Positions 55,810 through 64,000 of a stretch of DNA of 64,000 bases are shown here, piece after piece (positions within the stretch are counted from its first letter, which is position 1; each line of letters opens with the position of its first letter). The DNA comes from Betaproteobacteria bacterium HGW-Betaproteobacteria-11 (GTDB taxonomy: Bacteria > Pseudomonadota > Gammaproteobacteria > Burkholderiales > Rhodocyclaceae). The notes under the pieces are model-generated. The model worked only from the letters and a program-made list of their open reading frames with translations. It ran no database searches and was not told the DNA's origin. A program made the translations under genes and the position numbers. The DNA is taken from NCBI GenBank assembly GCA_002842395.1, contig PHCV01000015.1, forward strand, positions 1 to 64,000, read 5' to 3'.

Positions 55810-56848
55810 TACCCTGCTCCTTCAGATCGGCCACGATGTGGGACGCGACGGTCTCGGCAAAGCATTCGGCACTGAAGGGATAAGCGCGCGGACTTTCCAG
55901 AAAACCGCGGATGGCTTCCTGGTATTGCCTGTAGGTCTTCTCCGGCATGGCTTTCAGGCAGGCATACAGCTTTTCATGCGTGGCGAACGCACGGCGATCG
56001 ATGAAGCACTCTGCCGGAATGCAGTCGAGCACGTTCGGCGCGCCCCAATAGACCGGCACGCACCCCGCGCTGAAAGCATCGAAAACTTTTTCCGTAATGT
56101 AACCTCGAAAACCCGTCGCATTCTCGTAGCAGATCGCAAACCGTGACCTGCCCAGGACGCTGGCCTTTGTCTGCACCACCCCGTGCCAGGAAGGAAATTT
56201 CCGCCGTTTCCACGACGCCACCTCCTCTATGCGATGAAGGAGCCGCCCAACAATACCCGGTCGTTTTGGCGATAAATTCCACCCCGCACCGTACAACTGA
56301 AAATCCCCAGACGCGTTCCTTTCAAACCAGCGGATCGTTCGCACTCTCTCTTTATAAAGGTCACGCTCATCATTTCTCACGGGTAGTGCCTTGTTGGCAG
56401 CAATCAGCGCGCACAGCAAATGACGATTGGGAAAACCATCGGGTTCTTGCGGCCGCAGCCTGTTGCCAAGCTGGATATTGATCGCCTTTCCTGCCTCGAT
56501 CAGGTCAACGTTCCAAGCAAACCGCTGCCGATAGCGGCGCAGCGTCTCCCATTCCCCATTAAGCGAATGAATGAGCGCGCATTCTGAGAGCACGACGTGG
56601 CTCAACGGATGGTCAATCTGTTTCCGCGCGTTTATATGCAGTTCGAAGTCCGCCTTTCGTCCTGCTGGAAGCACGGTGGTCAACAGAATACCGTGATGAG
56701 CAAACTCGGCGCGCAACAATGACCATTTGGCAAACAGCCCATCCGGATTGGCCGACACATCGAAGATGCGGTCACCGGCTTGACCATCCTGCACAAGGAG
56801 GCCAACGATGCGTGGTCCGAATGTGTCAGGCTGATCAGAAGTAGCCAT
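55799..56848 (-). CDS. GT10 alpha-1,3/1,4-fucosyltransferase-like protein
   Basis: 349 residues. The C-terminal GDP-fucose site shows the GT10 motif: FAICYENATGFRGYITEKVF followed by DAFSAGCVPVYWGAPNV. The N-terminal acceptor domain (about 1-180) is less conserved. ATG at 56848; an in-frame TTG nine bases earlier is less likely. Overlaps the sulfotransferase gene by 14 bases. Confidence 0.88.
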   Translation of the reverse strand: MATSDQPDTFGPRIVGLLVQDGQAGDRIFDVSANPDGLFAKWSLLRAEFAHHGILLTTVLPAGRKADFELHINARKQIDHPLSHVVLSECALIHSLNGEWETLRRYRQRFAWNVDLIEAGKAINIQLGNRLRPQEPDGFPNRHLLCALIAANKALPVRNDERDLYKERVRTIRWFERNASGDFQLYGAGWNLSPKRPGIVGRLLHRIEEVASWKRRKFPSWHGVVQTKASVLGRSRFAICYENATGFRGYITEKVFDAFSAGCVPVYWGAPNVLDCIPAECFIDRRAFATHEKLYACLKAMPEKTYRQYQEAIRGFLESPRAYPFSAECFAETVASHIVADLKEQGIAL

Positions 56849-57794
56849 ATATTCCAAAATCCATTTGCATACGATCCGCGAGACGCTGGTTGCCGTGACG
56901 ATGAATCTTTCGGATATGATCCAAACTCTCCGTCGCCACGCTCATTGGATAAGCGCGTTCCAGGCCTAAAACGCGCATGATGCTTGGATCATGTTTGGCA
57001 ACTTCATGCAACAGCCTCCGGAATCTAGGCATCCAGACGAAGGGGATCGCCTGATCCACTTTCAACCCATGATAGACATCATCCCGCCGACTTGGATTTT
57101 CTTGTCTATCTGAAGGTGGTGCGATCGATTCATCCACGCCAAGAAACCGGTTGCAATGAACAAAAAAGTCCTTGGGCGACGAAGCGAGTTGTTCGTAAGG
57201 TAAGGCAAGCACATTGTCCTGCCCAAAAACGGCATCGTAAATTTCCAGGTAGGAAGACCATTCCATATCCACCACAGCCTGGCCCGGAGCCGCGGCACAG
57301 AAAAGAGTATCGAAGGTCACAAAACGCGCGAAGCGATCTTCAGCCAATAAAAACTGGCGCCAGAGCGAGACGGCATAATCTGTCTGCCGCCGGGTAATCA
57401 ACACTATACGGCCGATGCCGGCGGACTTGAGCAATGCCGCATGGTGTCTCGCAATGGGTAACGCAAGACTGGACAGCCCCTCAGCACTCAAGAGAGCGCT
57501 CAGCCCCTCGGTTTGTGAGGCAAACCTTCTTGCGGCCATCTCCCATTTTGGGAAACTCGACCCAACTGTCCGCTGATAGTTTTGTTCTCTCTCCTCTCGC
57601 GAAAAGAACTTGCTTCTCGCCAGGATATCCGCATACCAGACAGCATTCGTCTCAAAAACAAAACCCAGCTCCTCGGGCCAGGCAAACGGTGGTTGCGTGG
57701 AAAAAAAAGGGCAGCCGATTTTTGCGAAATAGTGGAGTTGCAAATAAGTGGAGGCTGCTTTGGGCAAACCAATGTGCGCGATATTCAATGCCAT
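56835..57794 (-). CDS. Sulfotransferase-like P-loop protein
   Basis: 319 residues. N-terminal IAHIGLPKAASTYLQLHYF matches the 5'-phosphosulfate-binding loop of PAPS-dependent sulfotransferases, and RIVLITRRQTDYAVSLWRQF resembles the 3'-phosphate-binding segment (R...S). PAPS could come from the CysC encoded in the operon. ATG at 57794 follows GGAG; an ATG at 57806 is also possible. Acceptor sugar unknown. Moderately AT-rich. Confidence 0.78.
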   Translation of the reverse strand: MALNIAHIGLPKAASTYLQLHYFAKIGCPFFSTQPPFAWPEELGFVFETNAVWYADILARSKFFSREEREQNYQRTVGSSFPKWEMAARRFASQTEGLSALLSAEGLSSLALPIARHHAALLKSAGIGRIVLITRRQTDYAVSLWRQFLLAEDRFARFVTFDTLFCAAAPGQAVVDMEWSSYLEIYDAVFGQDNVLALPYEQLASSPKDFFVHCNRFLGVDESIAPPSDRQENPSRRDDVYHGLKVDQAIPFVWMPRFRRLLHEVAKHDPSIMRVLGLERAYPMSVATESLDHIRKIHRHGNQRLADRMQMDFGIYGYF

Positions 57795-57818
57795 GTGCTC
57801 CAACATACAAGTACAGAA

Positions 57819-58490
57819 TCAGCGGCGTCGCCAACTTTCCCATACGAATTCATAGTTCCACATTTCAGTATGCGTTTTCGCAAGTTCAGCGCGGAGAGCG
57901 AGACGGCGTTCTTCGGCGCGATCCACGAAGTTATGGAACTGCACCTGCAGATAGCGAACTTTTTCGATCCAGCCAGAAATGATGATTGCTTCCAGCAAAT
58001 CGTATTCCCCACCTTCGATGTTGATTTTGAGCAAGTCAATGTGATCGACTCCAAGCTCGGGCAGGGCCTCGTCGATTTTTCTCAAACGCGCGATCCGCGC
58101 CGTTACAGCGGCTGTCGTTTGCGAGAACCGCGATCCGTCTGCGCAGACCTCCATAGGGAGAAGGGCATCAGTCGCCCCCAGGCCGTAGTTGAAGACCTCG
58201 ATCTTTTCATTTCCGGAGAAACGACTTTTGCACTGCCTGTAGAACTCCTCCACAGGCTCGAACACAAGAACACGACAGCCGTATCGTTCGTGAATCTGGT
58301 TCGCAAAGTCGCCCTGATAGCCCCCCACATCCAAGACAAGGCTCGTCGAATCCAAAGGATAAGCAAGACGCAAGGTCTGATCGCCTCGGTCATTGAACCA
58401 GCGTTGCACTTCTCGTACAAAGGGATCCCTTTTTATATACAAACGGTAGCGGTACCTTAGTGCATGACCCACTTCTTTCAGGAACTTCAT
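57819..58490 (-). CDS. FkbM-family methyltransferase
   Basis: 223 residues. SAM motif VLDVGGYQGDFANQI, VFEPVEEFY, and DLLKINIEGGEYDLLEAI are FkbM signatures; these enzymes O-methylate sugars or polyketides. Its start overlaps the previous methyltransferase stop by 4 bases, so it belongs to the glycan operon and probably methylates a hydroxyl of the glycan. Confidence 0.86.
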   Translation of the reverse strand: MKFLKEVGHALRYRYRLYIKRDPFVREVQRWFNDRGDQTLRLAYPLDSTSLVLDVGGYQGDFANQIHERYGCRVLVFEPVEEFYRQCKSRFSGNEKIEVFNYGLGATDALLPMEVCADGSRFSQTTAAVTARIARLRKIDEALPELGVDHIDLLKINIEGGEYDLLEAIIISGWIEKVRYLQVQFHNFVDRAEERRLALRAELAKTHTEMWNYEFVWESWRRR

Positions 58491-59023
58491 GCTTTATTTT
58501 CGCACTCCACATTCAGGCTGATCAGAATGCCGTTTTCCTTGTCCATGTGCGGGATGTACGCTTGCGAATAATCATCGACAGCGGCATGTTCGGTCTGGCG
58601 CCAGTCGTACCGCCGAACGGTTGCAAACCCGGCCCGTTCGAGCTCGCGCTTCAAGGTGTCGAAGTCGAAAACGTTGTAGTGAATGTTGTAGAGGTAATCC
58701 TGGCGGCCAAACAGTGCGCCCACGACCAGGTCAAGATTCTTGTATTTCTGATAAACCTCGCACAGCTTTTCAAAATCCGGCACCGAAACGCGCAAAATCC
58801 CGCCGGGTTTGAGCACGCGACGCCATTCCGTAAGAACACGCGGTACATCACGGCGCTTGAAATGCTCCAGCACATGGCAGTTGTAGATAAGATCAACGCT
58901 TGCATCCGGCAAGAATGAAAGGTTGTCGATGGTCGCCACATGATCGACGTGCGGATAATCGACAGCGTCGATGTGGATGAAGCCGGGAATGTGGCGTTTG
59001 CCACAGCCGAGGTGCAATTTCAT
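58487..59023 (-). CDS. Class I SAM-dependent methyltransferase
   Basis: 178 residues: [38 protein letters not shown] and LKPGGILRVSVPDFEKL are typical of methyltransferase type 11 proteins in polysaccharide loci. The start shares one base with the acetyltransferase stop (TAATG). Target not evident. Confidence 0.84.
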   Translation of the reverse strand: MKLHLGCGKRHIPGFIHIDAVDYPHVDHVATIDNLSFLPDASVDLIYNCHVLEHFKRRDVPRVLTEWRRVLKPGGILRVSVPDFEKLCEVYQKYKNLDLVVGALFGRQDYLYNIHYNVFDFDTLKRELERAGFATVRRYDWRQTEHAAVDDYSQAYIPHMDKENGILISLNVECENKA

Positions 59024-59589
59024 TAGTGCTCCCTTCTCTGTTCCTTTAGTTTTATGCCATTAGCAAACCTTTCTTCCCTGCTCGGCAATGCCTTGATTAT
59101 CCGCGCGGGGACACCCGCAACCAGGGTGTCCGGGGGCACGTCCCTGGTCACCACGGCGCCCGCTGCGACGATGGCGTCGCTGCCGATGTTTACGCCCGGC
59201 AGGATGAGCACGGCAGTGCCGATCCACACATCGTCACCGATCGTCACCGAACGGTTGATGCCTACCGATGCCACAGGTAGTACCGCGGGATCGTGGGTCG
59301 GCGTAATGATCTTGGTGTAAGCCGCGATGGCGCAACGCTCGCCAATCGTTATAAAGCCTTGGGAGGCCGCATGACAAGAAACGCCACCAGCAATGACGGT
59401 GCCTGCCCCCACCCGGACATGCTTCGGAAATCCAATTTTGACTCCTGGGCAAATCATGGCTCCTTCACCCACATGGGCCAGCCGTATCCGCCAGCGCAGC
59501 ATTGTGGCCTTGATACGCAGTATGGAAAGAAGCGCTCGAAGCGCCGAAATTTGATGTCGAATGGCCGTGGCCAGACGCCGGTCAGCCAC
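59023..59589 (-). CDS. Hexapeptide-repeat sugar O-acetyltransferase
   Basis: About 188 residues, left-handed beta-helix ([40 protein letters not shown]), catalytic His in IITPTHDP and the C-terminal GVPARIIK found in WcaF/NodL-type enzymes. I prefer the GTG at 59589, with AGGGGG upstream and an 8-base overlap with fcl; an ATG at 59619 would overlap fcl by 38 bases. Likely O-acetylates the glycan. Confidence 0.82.
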   Translation of the reverse strand: MADRRLATAIRHQISALRALLSILRIKATMLRWRIRLAHVGEGAMICPGVKIGFPKHVRVGAGTVIAGGVSCHAASQGFITIGERCAIAAYTKIITPTHDPAVLPVASVGINRSVTIGDDVWIGTAVLILPGVNIGSDAIVAAGAVVTRDVPPDTLVAGVPARIIKALPSREERFANGIKLKEQRREH

Positions 59590-60568
59590 GAAGACCCCCT
59601 GTCTGCGACAAGTCGTCATAGCTTTGGGTCAAGCCGTAGGCGAGGGGTGTTTTGCTTTCCCAGCCCAGTTGTCTGATTCGCTCCACATCCAGCATCTTCC
59701 TCGGTGTTCCGTCCGGCTTACCGGAATCAAACACTACCTCGCCCGTATAGCCCACGGTCTCTTTGACGAGTCCGGCCAGTTCGCGAATGGTCAGGTCTTC
59801 GCCGGTGCCGATATTGACCAGAGGTGGCGTGCCGTTGTCGTGGTTACCGGCACACAGCGCGGTGAAGGTGTCTTGCGGCAGATTCATCAGAAAGACACAG
59901 GCCCCGGCCATGTCGTCGACGTAAAGGAATTCTCTTCGCGGCGAGCCGCTGCCCCAGACGACGACCTGCTTGTCGCCTCTTGCCTTTGCCTCATGAAACC
60001 GTCGAATGAGTGCCGGGATGACATGGCTGTTTTCCGGGTGATAGTTGTCGCCGGGGCCATAGAGGTTGGTGGGCATCACGGCGAGGAATTTCGTGCCGTA
60101 CTGGCGGTTGTAACTCCAGCACATTTCGATCCCCGCGATCTTGGCGATGGCATAGGGACGGTTAGTCGGCTCCAGCGGCCCGGTGAGCAGATATTCCTCC
60201 TTGATCGGCTGCGGGCAGTCGCGCGGGTAGATGCAGGAGGAGCCGAGGAACAGCAGGCGTTTGACGCCATGCCGCTTGGCAGCATGGATGACGTTGGTCT
60301 GGATGGAGAGATTCTGCTGGATGAATTCCGCCGGGTAGGTATCGTTGGCATGGATGCCGCCCACCTTGGCGGCAGCAAGGAAAACATGGCTGGGTCGTTC
60401 CTGTTCGAAGAATATCTCGACGGCTCCATGATCGGTCAGGTCAAGCTCGGCGCGAGTGCGCAGCAGAAGGTTGCCATAGCCCTTCCCCCGCAGTGTGCGC
60501 ACGAGGGCGGAGCCCACCAGGCCGCGATGCCCGGCAACAAATATCTTGTCATTCGGCTGCATGGTCAT
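59582..60568 (-). CDS. fcl: GDP-L-fucose synthase
   Basis: Epimerises and reduces GDP-4-keto-6-deoxy-D-mannose to GDP-L-fucose. 328 residues: NADP loop [38 protein letters not shown] (catalytic YxxxK) and [10 protein letters not shown]. Coupled to gmd by ATGA. Donor supply for the two fucosyltransferases in the same operon. Confidence 0.95.
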   Translation of the reverse strand: MTMQPNDKIFVAGHRGLVGSALVRTLRGKGYGNLLLRTRAELDLTDHGAVEIFFEQERPSHVFLAAAKVGGIHANDTYPAEFIQQNLSIQTNVIHAAKRHGVKRLLFLGSSCIYPRDCPQPIKEEYLLTGPLEPTNRPYAIAKIAGIEMCWSYNRQYGTKFLAVMPTNLYGPGDNYHPENSHVIPALIRRFHEAKARGDKQVVVWGSGSPRREFLYVDDMAGACVFLMNLPQDTFTALCAGNHDNGTPPLVNIGTGEDLTIRELAGLVKETVGYTGEVVFDSGKPDGTPRKMLDVERIRQLGWESKTPLAYGLTQSYDDLSQTGGLRG

Positions 60569-61689
60569 TCGTGGTAATTCATGGTCTGGTAGCCGTGTTT
60601 CTTGACCAGTTCGTCCCGCTCGGCGCTCTTCAGGTCCTCGCGCACCATCTCCGCCACCAGTTGATCAAAGGTGATTTTCGGCACCCAGCCGAGCTTGATC
60701 CTGGCCTTGGTGGCATCGCCCAACAGGGTCTCGACTTCGGTAGGTCGGAAGTAACGGGGATCCACGGCGACAATGGGATTGTCCATTTGGGCTGGATTCC
60801 CGCTTTCACGGGGATGACGATTTACCCAGTAGCCCTTTTCATCTACCCCTGTGCCTTCCCAATGAATGTTCATCCCCACCTCCTTCGCCGCCGCATTGAC
60901 GAAGGCGCGCACGCTGTATTGAGCGCCGGTAGCGATGACAAAGTCTTCGGGCTGTTCCTGCTGCAGCATCAGCCACATGGCTTCGACGTAGTCGCGCGCA
61001 TGGCCCCAGTCACGCAGGGCGTCAAGGTTGCCCAGATACAGGCATTTTTGCAGCCCGAGCTTGATGCGGGCTAGTGCCCGCGTGATCTTGCGGGTAACAA
61101 AGGTTTCGCCGCGCACCGGGCTTTCGTGGTTGAAGAGGATGCCGTTGCAGGCATACATGCCATAGGCTTCACGGTAGTTGACGGTGATCCAGTAGCCGTA
61201 GAGTTTGGCGGCGGCGTAGGGGCTACGGGGATAGAACGGTGTGCTTTCCTTTTGCGGAATCTCCTGGACCAGTCCGTAAAGCTCAGAGGTGGAGGCCTGA
61301 TAGAAGCGGGTTTTGTTTTCCAGCCCCAGGATGCGAATGGCTTCGAGGACGCGCAACACACCGAGCGCGTCCGAATTGGCGGTGTATTCCGGCTCTTCGA
61401 AGCTGACCGCGACATGGCTTTGCGCGGCGAGGTTGTAGATCTCGTCCGGCTGGGTTTTCTGGATGATGCGCAACAGGCTCGATGAATCCGTCATGTCGCC
61501 GTGGTGGAGATAAAACGGCGCGCCCTGTTCGTGCAAGTCATGAAACAGATGATCGATGCGCGCGGTGTTGAAGAGCGAACTGCGGCGCTTGATACCGTGC
61601 ACCTCGTAGCCCTTGGAGAGCAGGAGTTCGGCGAGATAGGCACCGTCCTGGCCGGTGATGCCGGTGATGAGCGCGGTTTTTCCCGTCAT
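60565..61689 (-). CDS. gmd: GDP-mannose 4,6-dehydratase, with a repeat-derived insertion
   Basis: 374 residues: [46 protein letters not shown] (catalytic YxxxK), [16 protein letters not shown] and [17 protein letters not shown]. Between EEKG-like VDEKGY and VAVDPRYF, residues 290-299 read [10 protein letters not shown], encoded by a REP hairpin (60793-60820) that has entered the gene in frame. The insertion is in a surface loop that varies in length in the family, so the enzyme may still work. Confidence 0.92.
   Translation of the reverse strand: MTGKTALITGITGQDGAYLAELLLSKGYEVHGIKRRSSLFNTARIDHLFHDLHEQGAPFYLHHGDMTDSSSLLRIIQKTQPDEIYNLAAQSHVAVSFEEPEYTANSDALGVLRVLEAIRILGLENKTRFYQASTSELYGLVQEIPQKESTPFYPRSPYAAAKLYGYWITVNYREAYGMYACNGILFNHESPVRGETFVTRKITRALARIKLGLQKCLYLGNLDALRDWGHARDYVEAMWLMLQQEQPEDFVIATGAQYSVRAFVNAAAKEVGMNIHWEGTGVDEKGYWVNRHPRESGNPAQMDNPIVAVDPRYFRPTEVETLLGDATKARIKLGWVPKITFDQLVAEMVREDLKSAERDELVKKHGYQTMNYHE
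60793..60820. repeat. REP hairpin inserted in gmd
   Basis: GGATTCCCGCTTTCACGGGG then ATGACGA; similar to the hairpin at 34206-34232. Read in frame as RHPRESGNP. Confidence 0.8.
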
Positions 61690-63110
61690 GAATCTTTCCT
61701 TCCATAGTGATCGGCAAGGCGAACGATGTCATCCTCGCCCAGGTAGCTGCCCGACTGGATTTCGATGATTTCAAGCATAACCTTGCCCGGATTCCTCAGG
61801 CGATGGACTTCGCCGATCGGGATGTAGGTCGATTGGTTTTCGGCAAGTAGAAAGGTTTCCTCGCCACGGGTGATCTCTGCCGTGCCTTTGACCACCACCC
61901 AGTGCTCGGCCCGATGGTGGTGCTTTTGCAGGCTCAGGCTGGCGCCGGGCTTGATGCCGATGCGCTTGACCTGAAAGCGATCGCCAATGTCGATGGCGTC
62001 GTACCAGCCCCAGGGACGAGCGACCTTGCGATGGGTAATAGCCTCGCCGCAGCATTCCGCTTCCAGCCGGGCGACCACGTCCTTGACCTGTTCGGCATAA
62101 TCGCGGTGGGCAATCAGCACGGCATCCGGGGTATCGATGATCAACAGGTTTTCCGTACCCAGCGCCACCACGGGCCGGTGCGGAGCGTGAATGAAGGTGT
62201 CGCGCGCGAGGTGGGCAACACCCCGACCGTGGATGCGATTGCCCTGCCGATCCGGGTCGGCGAGCTCCGCCACCACATTCCAGCTGCCGACATCGCTCCA
62301 CTGACCGGCAAAGGGCACGACAGCGACATCGGCATGGTGTTCGAGCACGGCATGGTCGATGCTTTGCGTGCGACAGGCGGTGAAGCTTTCCGTTTCGGGA
62401 CGGATGAACACCTGGCTGCCTGGCACAGTTTCACGGCGCGCCTTGCCCATGGCTTGCCGGCAGGCGGCGAGAATGTCGGGGGCATGGCAGGCAATGGCAT
62501 CAAGCAGGGTCTTCGCCTGACAGAGAAAAATACCGGCGTTCCAGTACACCTGGCCGGAAAGGAGGAGTTGCTCGGCTTTTGCGGCATCGGGCTTTTCGAT
62601 GAAACGGGCGGCCTGGCGGCTGCCGTCGGCACGAATAACACCTTGTTCGATATAGCCATAGGCGGTACTGGGGAAGCTGGGCGCGATGCCAAAGGTGACG
62701 ATGGCGCCGGCCAGAGCCGCGGGCAGGCCTTGCGCGACGGTCTGGAGGAAACACTGGCTGTCGGGAATATGGTGGTCGGCAGGGCAGAACAGCAGAACGT
62801 CGTCCGCATCGGCCTGTAAACCGGCCAGCGCCATGGCGGCTGCCGTGTTGCGCGGTGCGGGCTCGAGGATAACGGTGCCCGTCACATCCGCGACAGCGAG
62901 AGCATCGGCAACCAGGAAGCGGTGCTCCTCGGCGGCAATGGCGAGGACGCCCTGCCCCAGTCCGGCGACACGCTCCAAGGTGAGCTGCAGCAGGCTCCTG
63001 CCGCCGATCAGCGGTACGAACTGCTTGGGAAAGCTCTTGCGCGACAGCGGCCACAAACGCGTGCCGGAACCACCGCAGAGGATGACGGGGATGATGGGTC
63101 TCGTGCTCAT
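61686..63110 (-). CDS. manC: Mannose-1-phosphate guanylyltransferase / mannose-6-phosphate isomerase
   Basis: 474 residues, type II bifunctional enzyme. N-terminal pyrophosphorylase: [27 protein letters not shown]-terminal cupin isomerase domain: [35 protein letters not shown] and [12 protein letters not shown]. Supplies GDP-mannose to gmd. ATG at 63110 overlaps the cysC stop by 4 bases. Confidence 0.94.
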   Translation of the reverse strand: MSTRPIIPVILCGGSGTRLWPLSRKSFPKQFVPLIGGRSLLQLTLERVAGLGQGVLAIAAEEHRFLVADALAVADVTGTVILEPAPRNTAAAMALAGLQADADDVLLFCPADHHIPDSQCFLQTVAQGLPAALAGAIVTFGIAPSFPSTAYGYIEQGVIRADGSRQAARFIEKPDAAKAEQLLLSGQVYWNAGIFLCQAKTLLDAIACHAPDILAACRQAMGKARRETVPGSQVFIRPETESFTACRTQSIDHAVLEHHADVAVVPFAGQWSDVGSWNVVAELADPDRQGNRIHGRGVAHLARDTFIHAPHRPVVALGTENLLIIDTPDAVLIAHRDYAEQVKDVVARLEAECCGEAITHRKVARPWGWYDAIDIGDRFQVKRIGIKPGASLSLQKHHHRAEHWVVVKGTAEITRGEETFLLAENQSTYIPIGEVHRLRNPGKVMLEIIEIQSGSYLGEDDIVRLADHYGRKDS

Positions 63111-63724
63111 GACGCCCCGCGAAAACCGGCAGCGATGCTTCTTGCCGCAAGCAATTCCATGACGCTGGCGACACACTCTGCGATGGTCATCTTGCCGGTA
63201 TCCAGCGACAGTTCGGGGGCGACGGGCGGCTCGTAGGGGGAACTGATGCCGGTGAAGTCGGCGATCAGACCGGCCCTGGCCTTGGAATAAAGTCCCTTTG
63301 GATCGCGCGCCTCGCAGACATCGAGTGAGGCCGCACAATAAATTTCCAGAAAATCCCCGTGCGGCATCAAGTTCCGCACCCGTTCGCGTTCGGCGCGAAG
63401 GGGCGAGATGAAGGCGGCCAGGGTGATGATTCCGGCCTCGAGAAACAGCTTGGCCGCCTCACCCACGCGGCGCAGGTTTTCATCACGATCTTCAAGAGAG
63501 AAGCCGAGATCGCCGCACAAGCCATGCCGAATGTTGTCTCCATCCAGCACGAAGGTACGGCAGCCCGCGTGGTGCAGGGTTTCTTCCACGGCATGGGCGA
63601 TGGTGGACTTTCCGGCGGCGGAGAGCCCGGTAAACCAGAGCACCACACTCCGATGGCCGTTGGCATGCTCCCTCGCCTCGCGGCTTACGCTGGATTGATG
63701 CCAGACTGTTTTGCTTGATTTCAT
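63107..63724 (-). CDS. cysC: Adenylylsulfate kinase
   Basis: Phosphorylates APS to PAPS, the sulfuryl donor. 205 residues: P-loop [37 protein letters not shown] and [11 protein letters not shown] are all conserved. No cysD/cysN is adjacent, so APS comes from elsewhere. Being coupled to manC and in one operon with a sulfotransferase argues for a role in glycan sulfation rather than sulfate assimilation. Confidence 0.93.
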   Translation of the reverse strand: MKSSKTVWHQSSVSREAREHANGHRSVVLWFTGLSAAGKSTIAHAVEETLHHAGCRTFVLDGDNIRHGLCGDLGFSLEDRDENLRRVGEAAKLFLEAGIITLAAFISPLRAERERVRNLMPHGDFLEIYCAASLDVCEARDPKGLYSKARAGLIADFTGISSPYEPPVAPELSLDTGKMTIAECVASVMELLAARSIAAGFRGAS

Positions 63725-63809
63725 GTTTTCTGCCTGACTTGGGCGCGGTTCACAGCCACCCTCTCGACCGTCCTCGCCAAGGCTTGCGGCCGAACGATTG
63801 TGCTCGCGG

Positions 63810-64000
63810 TCACCATAACGGCACGCCCTCCTTCGCGGCAATTTCATGAATGGGCTGGCGTGTGATATTGGCCGCGGCAAGCACCACATCCACCTTGCGG
63901 CCGCCCAGGCGGCGTTCGAGCCGGGCTTCGAGCCGGGAAGCCAGGAGGGGCGCATTTTGCACGGGGTGCGGCAGTTCCACCAGCAAGTCGATGTCGCCGC
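63810..64000 (-). CDS. Nucleotidyltransferase-domain protein (partial)
   Basis: The last 62 codons of a gene entering from the right. [12 protein letters not shown] carries the GD-D-D type metal residues of minimal nucleotidyltransferases, and [20 protein letters not shown] follows, as in MNT/MntA antitoxins or Kan-type small NTases. A HEPN partner, if any, would be outside the window; nothing in the 85 bases before cysC encodes one. Confidence 0.7.
   Translation of the reverse strand, partial: GDIDLLVELPHPVQNAPLLASRLEARLERRLGGRKVDVVLAAANITRQPIHEIAAKEGVPLW

Overview
The window reads as chromosomal DNA of a betaproteobacterium, probably in or near the Rhodocyclales. The basis is the high GC content, the tRNA-Tyr/Gly/Thr-tuf cluster, the pilMNOPQ-aroK-aroB-dgt order, the divergent mrcA, the hslVU pair and the HrcA/CIRCE-type groESL operon. 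The species is an inference that a database search could settle.

Positions 1-42,600 are mostly housekeeping. On the minus strand: the start of tuf behind three tRNAs, the type IV pilus assembly operon pilMNOPQ with aroK-aroB-dgt, then cyaY, hslV-hslU and a STAS-domain gene. On the plus strand: mrcA, lptM-lysA. A six-gene zinc operon follows (zur, a DUF2946-like gene, an outer-membrane barrel, znuA, znuC, znuB), then a NemR/NemA reductase module with two identical operators, rlmI, a DUF364 gene, xerC, DUF484 and dapF. Two lipid A late acyltransferases lie divergent from gnnA-gnnB-lpxA, which predicts a lipid A built on 2,3-diamino-glucose. metK has a long structured leader. DUF2237-gpx, dacB, a PAS-GGDEF cyclase, groES-groEL, actP-yjcH and tRNA-Phe complete this part.

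From 42,610 to the right edge lies one nearly continuous minus-strand glycan operon in which most genes overlap by 1-4 bases. In transcription order: cysC, manC, gmd, fcl, acetyltransferase, methyltransferase, FkbM methyltransferase, sulfotransferase, GT10 fucosyltransferase, Wzx flippase, GT11 fucosyltransferase, two GT2 genes, a truncated chimeric gene, a GT-C/MurJ-like fusion, GT4, and pglC-, pglD-, pglE- and pglF-like genes. The predicted product is a lipid-linked glycan primed with di-N-acetylbacillosamine or a similar diamino sugar, decorated with two kinds of fucose linkage, sulfate (PAPS from CysC), methyl and acetyl groups. The fusion of a GT-C-type membrane glycosyltransferase with a MurJ-fold flippase, and the partial duplicate next to it, are the least conventional parts.

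Repeats pervade the window. A 16-base motif (GCCARCGCCGACTTTT) occurs nine times, often inside or at the ends of genes. A 100-base element occurs twice with about 99 % identity, and related palindromic elements have entered the coding sequence of gmd and the 3' end of the pglE-like gene. A third family sits at 12.95 kb and twice near 26.3-26.5 kb. No CRISPR array, intact insertion sequence or prophage was seen.
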